Assembly (NCBI GenBank): GCA_038736355.1
Contig: JAVYML010000003.1
Span: 186,001-250,000, forward strand
Source of the DNA: Candidatus Hadarchaeales archaeon
GTDB taxonomy: Archaea; Hadarchaeota; Hadarchaeia; Hadarchaeales; WYZ-LMO6
Length of the DNA: 64,000 nucleotides
Direction of reading: 5' to 3'
The translations under genes were made by a program, and so were the position numbers. Shown here piece after piece: positions 7,579 through 16,700 of the stretch (position 1 is the first letter of the stretch; each line of letters starts with the position of its first letter). The notes below the pieces were generated by a model. The model saw only the letters and a list, made by a program, of their open reading frames with translations, had not been told where the DNA came from and searched no databases.

Positions 7579-8489
7579 TCCCGCAGTCCCCCCACCAAAT
7601 TATTTACGTTTTGGACACCTTCCCTTTTTAAATAATTCGAAAGTCCTTTGCAGATTTCGGCAAAAATCCCCAGTCCCCTTGTAATCACCGCAGATCCTAC
7701 CTGTACGGCCGTAGCCCCAGCGAGAATGAATTCCATCGCACTTTTCCAATCCTCCACCCCACCACATCCTATGATGGGTATGGAGAGGTTTCTATGGAGC
7801 TCGTATACGCATCGAAGGGCTACAGGTCGAATGGCAGGACCCGAGAGACCGCCCACAATATTTGAGAGAACGGCCCTTTTGCTATAAACGTCAACTACCA
7901 TCGCAGGAAGGGTGTTGATGGCGACTATTCCATCTGCCTCCTCCCGCTCAGCGGAAAGAGCGGAAGCTACGAGCTTATCCGAAAATCCAAGTTTCACGAA
8001 AAGGGGAATGGAAAGACATTCTCTAGTCTTTTTCACAACTTCCCGAACGAGTTTGGGATCCTTGCCTATCTCTAATCCATGACTTTTTACATGGGGACAG
8101 GAGAGGTTAAGTTCTATGGCGTCTGCCCCTGCCTCCTCGGCTTTGGATGCTATAAGTGCGAACTCTTCACTTTTTTCTCCAGCCACGCTCACGATGACTG
8201 GCCCACCCCCTCTTTTTGCCTTGGGAAGTTCTTCCCTCAGATATTCTTCATAGCCTGGATTGGTTAAACCCACCGCATTCACCAATCCTCCTTCCACTCC
8301 TACCACCACAGGGGTCTTGTATCCCTCCCGTCTTTCCAACGTTAGGCTCTTCGTTACCACTCCTCCTGCACCTTCCCTCAGGGCACGACAAAGAAGGGAC
8401 CCAGCGGAAAGAACCCCGGAAGCCAGAATAGTGGGGTTAGGCAGTTTCAGTTTTCCCAACCTCACCATAAGTCTTGACATTTTTTCCAC
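7575..8489 (-). CDS. pyrD: Dihydroorotate dehydrogenase, class 1B catalytic subunit
   Basis: A 304-residue FMN-dependent TIM-barrel enzyme that oxidises dihydroorotate to orotate. The catalytic Cys of class 1 enzymes is in [10 protein letters not shown], the substrate block is AVGLTNPG, and the FMN phosphate site is [10 protein letters not shown] followed by [11 protein letters not shown]. The presence of pyrK places it in class 1B, which uses NAD through the Fe-S/FAD partner. The GTG at 8489 is preceded by GGAGG with six-base spacing. The resulting N-terminus overlaps pyrC by 53 bases. ATG codons at 8480 and 8468 are alternatives. Confidence 0.95.
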   Translation of the reverse strand: MEKMSRLMVRLGKLKLPNPTILASGVLSAGSLLCRALREGAGGVVTKSLTLERREGYKTPVVVGVEGGLVNAVGLTNPGYEEYLREELPKAKRGGGPVIVSVAGEKSEEFALIASKAEEAGADAIELNLSCPHVKSHGLEIGKDPKLVREVVKKTRECLSIPLFVKLGFSDKLVASALSAEREEADGIVAINTLPAMVVDVYSKRAVLSNIVGGLSGPAIRPVALRCVYELHRNLSIPIIGCGGVEDWKSAMEFILAGATAVQVGSAVITRGLGIFAEICKGLSNYLKREGVQNVNNLVGGLRE

Positions 8490-9690
8490 CCAAATCCTCC
8501 ATTATTTCTCCATCTAAAAACACGGGTCTCCCTCTTACGATGGTACAGACAGGGGCTCCCACCACCATCCTTCCCTCGAAGGGACTGTGTTTGGCCTTAC
8601 TTTCGAACTCGGAAGGATTTATCTTGAAGCTCTTTTTTAAATCCACTACTGTGAGGTTGCCCACGTAGCCACGTTCTATTCTTCCTGCAGGTAGTTTCAG
8701 AAGGGAAGCAGGTGCCTCACTACACGCCCTTACTACCTCCCTCAGTCCTAATTTACCCTTTTTAACTAGGGTGAGAAGGAGAGGAAGTTCCGTTTCTAAT
8801 CCCGGGAAACCTCCAGGACCGGCCGGGTCCTCCTTTTCCTCCAGCAGATGGGGGGCATGATCCGAAGTAACGGCTTCTATTCTCCCCGTTCTCAGTGCCA
8901 AGAGAAGAGCGATTCTGTCCTCTTCAAGGCGAAGAGGGGGAAAAACCCTGAAAAGGGGATGCTCCTTACGGGTTAAAAGAAGATAGTGCGGACAAGTATC
9001 GGCAGAGACTTTTATCTTTTCCCTCCACTTTTCCAATTCTCCGAGACCTGCCGAAGAAGAGAGGTGAGTGATATGAAGTCTGAAGTGGTGTTTCAAGGAG
9101 AGCTCCGCCATCTTCCTTATTCCCATCACTTCTGCTTCTACAGGTCTCTCTCCATCTCTGAAGAAGGCAGGATCCTCGGCATGTGATATTACCAATAGTC
9201 TTTCCTTGGCTGCGAATCGGAGAGTTTCTTCTAGGATTTCCTTCTCACCATCTTCCGGTAGGTAAACCTTGATGCCAAGACATCTTCTTTTTACTTCTTT
9301 TCCGAGTTCACTTCTTTTCTCTGGTACTCCAAAGTACAAACCGAAGTCCACCACAGCCTTCCTTTTCCCCAGTTCCTCCCTTTTCCTCAACACCGAGATT
9401 TTGTTGACTTTGGGAAGGGTGTTGGGCATGTCCACGACTACAGTATACCCTCCCCTAGCGGCAGCCCGGGTCCCCGTTCTGAAGTCTTCTTTGTAGGAGA
9501 GTCTAAAGTCCCTTAGATGTACGTGCATATCGATCAGACCCGGAAGAATTATTTTTCCTCTGAAGTCCAACATTTCTCCACTGGGAGAAATCTTTTCGCC
9601 AACTTCCTCTATTCTTCCCCCCGAAATCCTGACGCTTCCCTCCTTTATTCCGGTGGGAGTGAAGATTTTTCCCTTTACCGTTAGCTCCAA
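8437..9690 (-). CDS. pyrC: Dihydroorotase
   Basis: A 417-residue amidohydrolase that cyclises carbamoyl-aspartate to dihydroorotate. The zinc ligands are all visible: DMHVHLRD, the carboxylated Lys in GIKVYLP, His in VISHAED and HITHLSS, and Asp in TSDHAPH. It is the long, class I type common in archaea and Gram-positives. The start is TTG at 9690, following a GAGGGGGA Shine-Dalgarno. The 56-base gap after pyrK carries TATAATTAAA (about 9704-9713), a possible internal promoter. Confidence 0.95.
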   Translation of the reverse strand: MELTVKGKIFTPTGIKEGSVRISGGRIEEVGEKISPSGEMLDFRGKIILPGLIDMHVHLRDFRLSYKEDFRTGTRAAARGGYTVVVDMPNTLPKVNKISVLRKREELGKRKAVVDFGLYFGVPEKRSELGKEVKRRCLGIKVYLPEDGEKEILEETLRFAAKERLLVISHAEDPAFFRDGERPVEAEVMGIRKMAELSLKHHFRLHITHLSSSAGLGELEKWREKIKVSADTCPHYLLLTRKEHPLFRVFPPLRLEEDRIALLLALRTGRIEAVTSDHAPHLLEEKEDPAGPGGFPGLETELPLLLTLVKKGKLGLREVVRACSEAPASLLKLPAGRIERGYVGNLTVVDLKKSFKINPSEFESKAKHSPFEGRMVVGAPVCTIVRGRPVFLDGEIMEDLGGKNVKTYGEVGKTETA

Positions 9691-9746
9691 GTCTCCCCCT
9701 CTTTAATTATAGGGGGGGATAGGAAAAAAGGGAAATGCTGAGGGGT

Positions 9747-10550
9747 TTAAATTATTGGAAGTCTTCGACCCGCGGGATCCCTCACGAACTTTCCAAAGTC
9801 GGTGTTGAGCAATTTTTTTCCATCGAATACTGGGCCTTCCGTGCATACCCTCCATCCTACTGGATCGAGTACACATGAACCACATGCACCTACACCGCAC
9901 CTCATGTACCTCTCCAGCGAAACCTGTACTTTTCTCCCTTTCCTCACGCATTCTTTAACGATCCTCACCAGCATTTTCTCTGGACCGCAAGCTAAGATCT
10001 TCCAAGTTCTTTTGGAAAGTTCTCTCTCGAATAACTTCGTTACCAATCCTTTCTCACCTTTTGAACCATCTTCCGTGGTGACTTCTACTTCCGCCCCCAT
10101 CTTTTCAGCCTCTTCAACGAAAAGGAGTTCGGAACTCGTTTTTGCCCCTATCAGCATCTTTACCTCTTCCCCTCTTTTCCGGAGCTTTTCGCAAGCAAAA
10201 ATAAGGGGTGCCACTCCCGTCCCCCCTCCTACTAGTAGATACGGTCCCTTTTCCAAGTGGAATCCCTTACCCAACGGTCCTTTTATTCCCAAGTATTCTC
10301 CCTTTCCTATTTTTTGTAACTTGGAAGTGGTTTCACCCACTTTAGCCACTGAAATTCTGAATCTCCTTCCATACCACCCTGAGACGCTCATGGGAATCTC
10401 CTCTTCTCCAGGCAACCATACCATGACGAATTGTCCGGGCACGGGTTCATGAGGGAAAGGGGAAGAAAGGTGAATGGAAACGACTTCCGGAGTCTCACGC
10501 ACCACCTTCTCCACCCTGGTCGGGTACATTCCGAGTTCTTCAAACTTCAA
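9747..10550 (-). CDS. pyrK: Dihydroorotate dehydrogenase electron-transfer subunit
   Basis: A 267-residue FAD/[2Fe-2S] protein that passes electrons from PyrD to NAD. The ferredoxin-reductase-like part has an FAD segment around RRFRISVAKVGETTS and the NAD-binding block LLVGGGTGVAPLIF. The C-terminal cluster motif is CGVGACGSC followed by a fourth Cys in RVCTEGPVF. Length and order match the class 1B family. It lies four bases after pyrI. Confidence 0.95.
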   Translation of the reverse strand: MKFEELGMYPTRVEKVVRETPEVVSIHLSSPFPHEPVPGQFVMVWLPGEEEIPMSVSGWYGRRFRISVAKVGETTSKLQKIGKGEYLGIKGPLGKGFHLEKGPYLLVGGGTGVAPLIFACEKLRKRGEEVKMLIGAKTSSELLFVEEAEKMGAEVEVTTEDGSKGEKGLVTKLFERELSKRTWKILACGPEKMLVRIVKECVRKGRKVQVSLERYMRCGVGACGSCVLDPVGWRVCTEGPVFDGKKLLNTDFGKFVRDPAGRRLPII

Positions 10551-10554
10551 GCTC

Positions 10555-11034
10555 CTACCCCGTGAACTGCTTTACTATCTCTTCTTGGGAAATCCTGTTT
10601 CCACAATACTCGCAAAGGAGAAGGAGGGGAGAACGTGAATAGACCTTGAAGGTAGGAACCACGGGTTCTCTTGGCTTGTTGGTGATACAACTGGGATTGG
10701 TACATCTCACTATACCTTGGACACGTTCAGGAAGCTTCACCTTGTTTTTCTTCACCACTTTGTACTCTTGGATCACGTTGATGGTGGCTTCTGGAGCAAC
10801 GAGTGCTATTCTGTTCACTTCTACGGGAGAAAGTTCCTTGCCCTCTACTTTTACTATATCTTTCCTTCCATATTTTTTACTATCCACGTTCATTACCACG
10901 GCAACTGTATGTTTTCCCCCTCCTACTCCTAAAATCTTTATCACGTTGAGGGCCTGACCCGCCGGGATATGGTCTATCACCGTGCCCTTCTCTATTTTCC
11001 TCACGACCAGTTCTTGTGAACTTCCCGACATCAT
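10555..11034 (-). CDS. pyrI: Aspartate carbamoyltransferase regulatory chain
   Basis: A 159-residue regulatory subunit of aspartate transcarbamoylase, which binds CTP or ATP allosterically and links catalytic trimers. The N-terminal allosteric domain begins near [19 protein letters not shown]. The C-terminal zinc site has CTNPSC and CEYCG, giving the four cysteines. It overlaps pyrB by four bases, the usual catalytic-regulatory pairing, so the holoenzyme is expected to be feedback-controlled. Confidence 0.96.
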   Translation of the reverse strand: MMSGSSQELVVRKIEKGTVIDHIPAGQALNVIKILGVGGGKHTVAVVMNVDSKKYGRKDIVKVEGKELSPVEVNRIALVAPEATINVIQEYKVVKKNKVKLPERVQGIVRCTNPSCITNKPREPVVPTFKVYSRSPLLLLCEYCGNRISQEEIVKQFTG

Positions 11035-11936
11035 TCCACTCCCAACAGGAGAGAAAGTAAAGCCATTCTCACTGGCACAGCATAGGCAGCTTGTTGGAAA
11101 TACCTAGCACGTTTATTCTCATCCACCTTTAGGTCTATTTCATCTACCTTGGGTAGGGGATGGAGGATGATGGCATCCTCTCTCATTTTTTCCACCAATT
11201 CTGATGTAAGCCTATAGCTTCCTTTTACTTTTTCGAACTCAGAAGGATCCGGAAACCTTTCTTTTTGGATCCTCGTGATATAAAGTACTTCTATCTCTCC
11301 AATTACCTTGTCCAAATCTTGGGTGAGTTCAAATTCCGTTCCAGAGGCTTTCAAAAAGTCCAGTACCTCTTCCCTAGGCTTGAGGGGTGGAGGAGATACC
11401 AGAAAAAGTTTTTCCACTCCGAACTTGCATATTCCGTAGAGGAAAGAGGTAACGGCTCTTCCGTATCTCAAATCCCCCACCGCCGCTATGGTTAGATTTT
11501 CTATCTTCCCCATCTCCTTTTTTATGGTGTAGAGATCCACCATAGCCTGAGTAGGATGATGTTGTTTTCCATCCCCCCCGTTTATCACGGGAACTTCTGC
11601 TACCTCCGCCGCCAACTTGGCCGCACCTTCCAAGGGATGCCTGATCACTATCACGTCAGCATAGGAATCCAACATTCTCACAGTATCCGCTAGGTTTTCC
11701 CCCTTTGCCAGGGAAGTAGCTTCCTCCCCTCCCACCCCTATTACACTTCCCCCCAACTTCAGCATGGCGGTTTCAAAACTCAACCTCGTACGAGTACTTG
11801 GTTCAAAGAAAGCCGTGGCAAGGATTTTTCCCCTGAGTTTTTCCCCCGGTTTGATGGCAGAGGCCTTTTTAAAGAGTTGTTCCAATTCTGAAGCAGAAAA
11901 ATCTAGAATAGAAAGCACATCCCTTCCTTTAAACAT
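11031..11936 (-). CDS. pyrB: Aspartate carbamoyltransferase catalytic chain
   Basis: A 301-residue catalytic chain that condenses carbamoyl phosphate with aspartate. The carbamoyl-phosphate loop is [13 protein letters not shown]. Further sites are HPTQAMVDL and the aspartate-binding HPLPKVDEI. Standard length. It overlaps pyrE by eight bases on one side and pyrI by four on the other. It is distinguished from the ornithine enzyme at 33271 by HPLPKVDEI in place of HCLPAHRG. Confidence 0.96.
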   Translation of the reverse strand: MFKGRDVLSILDFSASELEQLFKKASAIKPGEKLRGKILATAFFEPSTRTRLSFETAMLKLGGSVIGVGGEEATSLAKGENLADTVRMLDSYADVIVIRHPLEGAAKLAAEVAEVPVINGGDGKQHHPTQAMVDLYTIKKEMGKIENLTIAAVGDLRYGRAVTSFLYGICKFGVEKLFLVSPPPLKPREEVLDFLKASGTEFELTQDLDKVIGEIEVLYITRIQKERFPDPSEFEKVKGSYRLTSELVEKMREDAIILHPLPKVDEIDLKVDENKRARYFQQAAYAVPVRMALLSLLLGVE

Positions 11937-12537
11937 TCTTTCTTCCCTCCATGTATCTCATGATCTCTCCATACTCTTTCTCTGTAATCTTTTTGCAAGT
12001 ATAAAGCTCTTGAAAGATTTCTCTTGCTGTCATCACGGAAAGAAGCTTTACTCCTTCCCTCTTCAGGAGTTCTTTGGCCCCTTGTTCTCTATCCACAAGT
12101 ACCGCCGCTGCTTCCACCCTTCCTCCCTCTCCCCTTACCACTTGTACGGCCCGTTTGAGACTTCCTCCAGTGGTAGCCACATCGTCCACAAGCAAAACCC
12201 TCTCCCCTTCCCTCAATTCACCTTCCAATAGACGCTCAGTTCCATGGGTTTTACTTTCCATACGGAGATAAAGGAAGGGTTTACCTAGTTCGTGGGCTAC
12301 TAACACACCTAGGGGTATACCTGCTGTGGGGACACCGAGCACCCTCTCGAATTCCACTCTTTCTTCTCTCAAGAGGATCAGGTAAGCTCTCACCACTTCT
12401 CGAAAAAGTTGGGGAAAGGAAGGAACCATGCGCAAATCTATGTAATAGGGACTGAAGCTGCCAGAGGTGAGCTTATAATGTCCCACCTTAATGCATCCAC
12501 AATCCATTAGGGCTTGGGCTAATGCTCTTTTATCCAT
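11929..12537 (-). CDS. pyrE: Orotate phosphoribosyltransferase
   Basis: A 202-residue type I phosphoribosyltransferase that joins orotate to PRPP, giving OMP. The PRPP-binding signature is VLLVDDVATTGGSL, and the flexible catalytic loop region is MESKTHGTERL. The start ATG lies 19 bases inside the end of pyrF, so the two are translated as a tightly coupled pair. The PRPP synthetase gene at 43532 supplies the co-substrate. Confidence 0.95.
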   Translation of the reverse strand: MDKRALAQALMDCGCIKVGHYKLTSGSFSPYYIDLRMVPSFPQLFREVVRAYLILLREERVEFERVLGVPTAGIPLGVLVAHELGKPFLYLRMESKTHGTERLLEGELREGERVLLVDDVATTGGSLKRAVQVVRGEGGRVEAAAVLVDREQGAKELLKREGVKLLSVMTAREIFQELYTCKKITEKEYGEIMRYMEGRKNV

Positions 12538-13238
12538 ACTTTCATCTCTTTCTTTATCTCTTCTGCCTTTTCTCTGGGAGAGGAAGAAAGAACAATGGAT
12601 CTTCCTACTATTTCGAAATCAGCTCCAGCTTTGAGTGCGGAACCAAAGGGTGAACCTTGTGCCCCAACGCCTGGGGAGAGGATGAGGATTTCTGGATATC
12701 TTTTTCTAGCCTCTCCCAAGAGTTCTGGAAAAGTGGCCGGTAGAATGAAACCATCTACACCTGCTAGACGAGAAGCCTCCATTAATTCTAGGTAATGTTT
12801 GTTCAGATATTCCTCCGCACCCCTATGACTCATCGCACAAACGGCTAGTACTCCCTTTCTTTTTTCCCTTGCCAATCTCACCACTTCTTCCAAACCTTCT
12901 TTTACCCCCACGAAAGCATGGGCAATGAGGGCTTCAAATCCTAAATCGAAGACTTCTTCTGCCACCATCCTGTTGACATAGCCTATGTCTGCCATCTTCA
13001 AATCGCAAATAAAAGGACCTTCCACCTCCTGTAAAAGCTTCTCCAACCCCTTGGGACCGTAGATGAGGAGGGAGGGAAGACCAAGCTTCACCCCCGCTAC
13101 CTCGTCCGAGAGTAAATGAAGAAGATCCGTGGCTTTTTCCAATTTTCGATATTCTCCGATGGGGTCAAAGGCTAAGATAATCCTTGAAGCCGTTTTTCGG
13201 GCTTTTTCCCACAGTTTGGAGGCAAAGTCTTTCAACAA
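12519..13238 (-). CDS. pyrF: Orotidine 5'-phosphate decarboxylase
   Basis: A 239-residue TIM-barrel enzyme converting OMP to UMP. It opens with IILAFDPIGEY and carries the catalytic Asp-Lys-Asp array in CDLKMADIG. The phosphate end is the loop near ILSPGVGAQGS and EIVGRSIV. The start appears to be one of two consecutive TTG codons (13238 or 13235). It is the first pyrimidine gene of the block, 36 bases after the amidase, with no obvious separate promoter. Confidence 0.92.
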   Translation of the reverse strand: MLKDFASKLWEKARKTASRIILAFDPIGEYRKLEKATDLLHLLSDEVAGVKLGLPSLLIYGPKGLEKLLQEVEGPFICDLKMADIGYVNRMVAEEVFDLGFEALIAHAFVGVKEGLEEVVRLAREKRKGVLAVCAMSHRGAEEYLNKHYLELMEASRLAGVDGFILPATFPELLGEARKRYPEILILSPGVGAQGSPFGSALKAGADFEIVGRSIVLSSSPREKAEEIKKEMKVWIKEH

Positions 13239-13274
13239 GCCTTACTCTTTTTCCCATGTTTCACAAAAACTTTT

Positions 13275-14705
13275 CTACTCCAATGGTGGTAAGCGATGGG
13301 TCCAAGGCCTCAGGTTTTCAAAAGCGAGACAGACTTTGAGGATAAGCTTTTCCGAAAAACGCTTACCAATCACCTGCATCCCTATCGGAAGTCCTTCCAC
13401 CCATCCACATGGAACGGAAGCAGCGGGGTGTCCGGTGAGGTTGAAAGGATAGGTAAGAATCCATCCCAGGAGAGGATTTACTTCTTTGCCATTTATCTCG
13501 GTAGGGCCAAGTTGGTTCACCGGAAAGGGAGGAACCGCCAAGGTGGGGGTGAGAAGGAAATCGAATTCTTTGAAGAGTTCTTGGATGCCAAGCCAGACTT
13601 TTCCCCTAGTCATCTCTGCGCGCTTGTACTCTACGGCCGAGATCCCCTTTCCCAATTCTGAAAGCGCTTGAACTTCTGGAGTCAGTTTTTCCTTCTCTTC
13701 CTTTGAAAGATCGCCAAGTATGGAACTAAAAGCCACTACCCAAAGTGTTTGGAAGGCCCCTTCTATTTCCTCTTTGTTGGGAAGGACGGGGTTCTTTTCT
13801 ACCACCTCCATTCCAAGCTCTTCAAAAGACCAAGCAGCTTCCTCCACTACCTTTCTTACCCTTTCATCCACCTCAAAGTATCCCAAGTTGGGGCTGTAAG
13901 CAATCTTCAAGCCTTTTACTTCACCTTCGAGTTCTGTATAATCCTTTTCGGGAGAAGGAAGGCTAAAGGGATCCACGTCATGGTAGCCTACCATGACCGA
14001 AAGGAGAAGGGCCGCATCCTTCACGCTCCTAGCGATAGGGCCATGGGTTATAAAAGGGGAAACATGACCGAAGGGTCCCGGACCTAACTCCACCATGAGG
14101 TCCATGGGAATGAGCCCGGAGGTGGGCTTCAGACCGAAAACACCACAGGCGCTTGAAGGTATTCTAATGGAACCACCCCCATCACTTCCCTCCGCGAAGG
14201 GAGCCATTCCTGCAGCCACGGCAGCCGCTGATCCACCACTGGATCCTCCAGCCGTTCTTTCCAGATTCCAAGGATTGCGGGTAGCCCCAAAAAGGGCATT
14301 CACCGTATTTCCCATCCAGCCGAACTCCGGAGTATTGGTCTTTCCTAGGGGAATGGCTCCAGCTTTTTTCAACCTTTCTACTACCACGGCATCTCTTGAT
14401 GGAACAAAGTTCTCGAAAAGCCTGGATCCAAAGGTGGTCTTTACTCCATGCATGGGGGTGAGGTCCTTAATGGCTATAGGTATTCCGTGTAGAGGTCCTA
14501 ACTTTTTTCCCTCCTTCAAGGCTCTTTCTGCTTCTTCTGCCTTCTTTCTAGCCTCTTTTTCCAAAACCAAACAGTAGGCATTTACTTTTGGGTTAAGTCT
14601 TCTTATCCTCTCCAAAAAGGTCTCCACCACTTCCACGGGAGAAAGAACTCCATCTCTGATTCTGGAAGAAAGTTCTGTAACGGGCAAAAAGCATAGCTCC
14701 TTCAT
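13275..14705 (-). CDS. Amidase-signature hydrolase
   Basis: A 476-residue member of the amidase signature family (Ser-cisSer-Lys triad). The Lys is in GIPIAIKDL, the cis-Ser in TAGGSSGGSAAAVAAG and the nucleophile in GSDGGGSIRIPSSACG. The block reads GGGSIR rather than the DTGGSIR of GatA, and no gatB or gatC is adjacent. It is therefore more likely an amide hydrolase of unknown substrate than the tRNA amidotransferase subunit. It overlaps EF-1A by four bases, an unexpected operon partner. Confidence 0.85.
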   Translation of the reverse strand: MKELCFLPVTELSSRIRDGVLSPVEVVETFLERIRRLNPKVNAYCLVLEKEARKKAEEAERALKEGKKLGPLHGIPIAIKDLTPMHGVKTTFGSRLFENFVPSRDAVVVERLKKAGAIPLGKTNTPEFGWMGNTVNALFGATRNPWNLERTAGGSSGGSAAAVAAGMAPFAEGSDGGGSIRIPSSACGVFGLKPTSGLIPMDLMVELGPGPFGHVSPFITHGPIARSVKDAALLLSVMVGYHDVDPFSLPSPEKDYTELEGEVKGLKIAYSPNLGYFEVDERVRKVVEEAAWSFEELGMEVVEKNPVLPNKEEIEGAFQTLWVVAFSSILGDLSKEEKEKLTPEVQALSELGKGISAVEYKRAEMTRGKVWLGIQELFKEFDFLLTPTLAVPPFPVNQLGPTEINGKEVNPLLGWILTYPFNLTGHPAASVPCGWVEGLPIGMQVIGKRFSEKLILKVCLAFENLRPWTHRLPPLE

Positions 14706-15943
14706 TCTCTCTTAACCACCTCTACGCACACCCCAGCCCCTATGGTTTGTCCCCCGTGTCTCATCGCAAACCTTGAAAGATGGGGGATATCCACCGCTCT
14801 TTCTATTACGAGGGGCTTGAGAGGTTCTACTTCTATTACTCCGACTTCTCCCTTCTTCAGTCCTTCTGGACTTTCCTCCAAAGTTTCCCCCGTTCTGGGA
14901 TCCACCTTTTTAAGCACGGAAAGGATTTTGCCGGGAACACTGGCGGTATGGCAGTGAAAGGTGGGAACAAAACCTGGCTTTAGTTGGTGAGGGACATTGA
15001 GAACCACTACTTTGGCGGTGAACCTCTGGGCAACACTGGGCGGATGGTCTGGATGACCTACCACATCTCCTCTTTTTATCTCGTCTTTAGAAACACCCCT
15101 TACGTTGAAACCTATGTTATCCCCGGGTAAGGCCCTTTCTACAGGCTGATGATGGACTTCTATGGATCTCACCTCTCCCTTCTTACCAGACGGTTCAAAA
15201 ACAACGGTATCTCCCACTTTGAGGATCCCTGTTTCCACCTTCCCTATGGGCACAGTTCCCACTCCCGTTATGGAAAAAACGTTCTGGAGGGGGATGCGTA
15301 GGGGTTTGTCTATGGGTTTTTCCCCTTCCTGTAAAGAATCTAAGGCTTCGAGCAGGGTAGGTCCTTTGTACCAGGGCATCTTAGGGCTCGGTTTGATGAT
15401 GTTTTCTCCAAGCCAGGCCGAAACGGGCACGTAATGAAAGGTAGAACTGGGGTATCCCAAGCTTTTCAGGAGAGAGGAGACTTCCTGTTTTAGCTTAAGA
15501 TAAGTTTTCTCATCGAATCCCACCAAGTCCATCTTGTTTATGGCTACCACTAGCTGGTTTACTCCCAGCGTGAAGGCCAAGGCCGCATGTTCTTTGGTCT
15601 GGGGCATGATTCCATCGTCTGCCGCTACCACCAATACCGCAGCATCGGCCTGACTTGCTCCCGTGATCATGTTTTTCACAAAATCCCTATGTCCTGGGGC
15701 ATCGATGATGGTTAGGATGGTATTGGGTGTCTCTATTTTCTGATAGGAGATTTCTATGGTTACCCCTCTTTCCCTTTCTTCCTTAAGTTTGTCCATGAGC
15801 CAAGCGAATTTGAAGCTTCCAGCTTCCGAGGGCAAATCCTTTTCCGATACTATCCCGAGGTCGAAAAGGGTTCTCCCCACCAGGGTGGATTTTCCGTGAT
15901 CCACATGTCCCATGAAAAGCAGATTTATGTGTTTTTTAGACAG
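14702..15943 (-). CDS. tuf: Translation elongation factor EF-1A, apparent CTG start
   Basis: A 413-residue GTPase delivering aminoacyl-tRNA to the ribosome. G motifs are GHVDHGKST, DAPGH and NKMD, followed by the two beta-barrel domains ending in RHGGQTIGAGVCVEVV. The first in-frame ATG (15913) would begin at MGHVDHG and delete strand beta-1. Upstream codons encode SKKHINLLF, which matches the conserved N-terminus, and the frame begins plausibly at CTG 15943 preceded by GGAGG with seven-base spacing. No ATG, GTG or TTG lies in frame between. It follows an unknown membrane protein gene by 11 bases and overlaps the amidase gene. Confidence 0.95.
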   Translation of the reverse strand: MSKKHINLLFMGHVDHGKSTLVGRTLFDLGIVSEKDLPSEAGSFKFAWLMDKLKEERERGVTIEISYQKIETPNTILTIIDAPGHRDFVKNMITGASQADAAVLVVAADDGIMPQTKEHAALAFTLGVNQLVVAINKMDLVGFDEKTYLKLKQEVSSLLKSLGYPSSTFHYVPVSAWLGENIIKPSPKMPWYKGPTLLEALDSLQEGEKPIDKPLRIPLQNVFSITGVGTVPIGKVETGILKVGDTVVFEPSGKKGEVRSIEVHHQPVERALPGDNIGFNVRGVSKDEIKRGDVVGHPDHPPSVAQRFTAKVVVLNVPHQLKPGFVPTFHCHTASVPGKILSVLKKVDPRTGETLEESPEGLKKGEVGVIEVEPLKPLVIERAVDIPHLSRFAMRHGGQTIGAGVCVEVVKRE

Positions 15944-15950
15944 AACGGAC

Positions 15951-15955
15951 CCTCC
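15951..15955 (-). promoter_or_regulatory. Shine-Dalgarno GGAGG for the EF-1A CTG start
   Basis: GGAGG on the minus strand lies seven bases before the CTG at 15943. It is the only strong ribosome-binding motif near the EF-1A N-terminus and decides the start. Confidence 0.7.
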
Positions 15956-16656
15956 TAACTAGAAGGAGCCGTGCTTCCTCCTGTGGAGGAGAGGAGGAAA
16001 AGGCGTACATAACTTTCAGTGTTGGATTTGAGCTCCCTCAAATCCCTCACCATCCTATCCGTGGCCCTTCTCAAAGGAAGAAGATAGGCCTCGCCAACTC
16101 CCCGCTTGGCCAAAGAAATCCCTTCCAAGTCCCTGAGAATGGTTTCAGCCATGGTAGCCGCCCTTTCCACGGAGGATACCAGACTCATTAAGATTTCTTG
16201 GGATGGCTTTTCTGAGAGGCTTACAATAACTCCCTTCAAAAAGTTTGAAAGTTCTTTGGCACGGGCTTCGAGCTTAAACTTAACCAAATCTTGAAGTTCT
16301 GGCTTAGCAAGTGCTATGGAAAGCCTAGAGCTGAGGAGATCGGCGTTGGAAACGATGGATCCCAAATCGGCTCTAAGTATCATCGTAGCCAAGGAAAGAT
16401 CAGAAGGACCAAGCTTCTGGAGTTCCTTGGCCGGTTCCCCCGCGTCCACCCAAAGGGAGAAGTCTTCTATGGGCACTTCCAACGGTCGGTGGGGAGAGGA
16501 AGTAAGGTAAAGAGTTAAAACGGAAAGGGCTACAAGGCAAGCAGAAGCAGAAATAAAAATCATCCAAGGAGTTGTCCCTCCTATGTCAAGACCCACCAAA
16601 AGAAGGGCTACAATAGAGGCCAAGAGGGAAAGGACGGGTAAAGGATGGATTCTCAT
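15955..16656 (-). CDS. Unknown protein with two N-terminal membrane helices and helical cytoplasmic domain
   Basis: About 233 residues. Two hydrophobic segments near the N-terminus (PVLSLLASIVALLLVGL and MIFISASACLVALSVLTLYL) form a hairpin, and the rest is a soluble, helix-rich domain with several Leu/Arg heptads. I recognise no family. The ATG at 16656 follows a TTG at 16659. It lies 11 bases upstream of the EF-1A CTG on the same strand, and its first bases are close to the divergent PPS promoter. A role tied to translation is only suggested by position. Confidence 0.6.
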   Translation of the reverse strand: MRIHPLPVLSLLASIVALLLVGLDIGGTTPWMIFISASACLVALSVLTLYLTSSPHRPLEVPIEDFSLWVDAGEPAKELQKLGPSDLSLATMILRADLGSIVSNADLLSSRLSIALAKPELQDLVKFKLEARAKELSNFLKGVIVSLSEKPSQEILMSLVSSVERAATMAETILRDLEGISLAKRGVGEAYLLPLRRATDRMVRDLRELKSNTESYVRLFLLSSTGGSTAPSS

Positions 16657-16666
16657 CAAGGGAAAT

Positions 16667-16676
16667 GGTTTTATCC
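16667..16676 (+). promoter_or_regulatory. TATA-like box of the PPS-panB operon
   Basis: GGTTTTATCC is centred about 29 bases before the ATG at 16701, consistent with a leaderless mRNA starting at or next to that ATG. This argues against the further-upstream ATG at 16665. Confidence 0.5.
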
Positions 16677-16684
16677 ACCAAAAA

Positions 16685-16700
16685 GCCTTTCGGAAAAGGC
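16685..16700. promoter_or_regulatory. Inverted repeat GCCTTT-N4-AAAGGC before the PPS start
   Basis: Perfect six-base arms around CGGA end one base before the ATG at 16701, downstream of the TATA-like box. The position would suit an operator controlling coenzyme A precursor synthesis, or a 5' hairpin if the mRNA has a leader. Confidence 0.4.

Noticed and set aside
13275-14705. GatA subunit of the tRNA amidotransferase
   Set aside because: The nucleophile block reads GGGSIRIPSSACG rather than the GatA form, and gatB/gatC are absent nearby.
16665-16700. Upstream ATG of the PPS gene
   Set aside because: It would begin five bases from the divergent gene start, ahead of the TATA-like box, and adds twelve residues not seen in the family.
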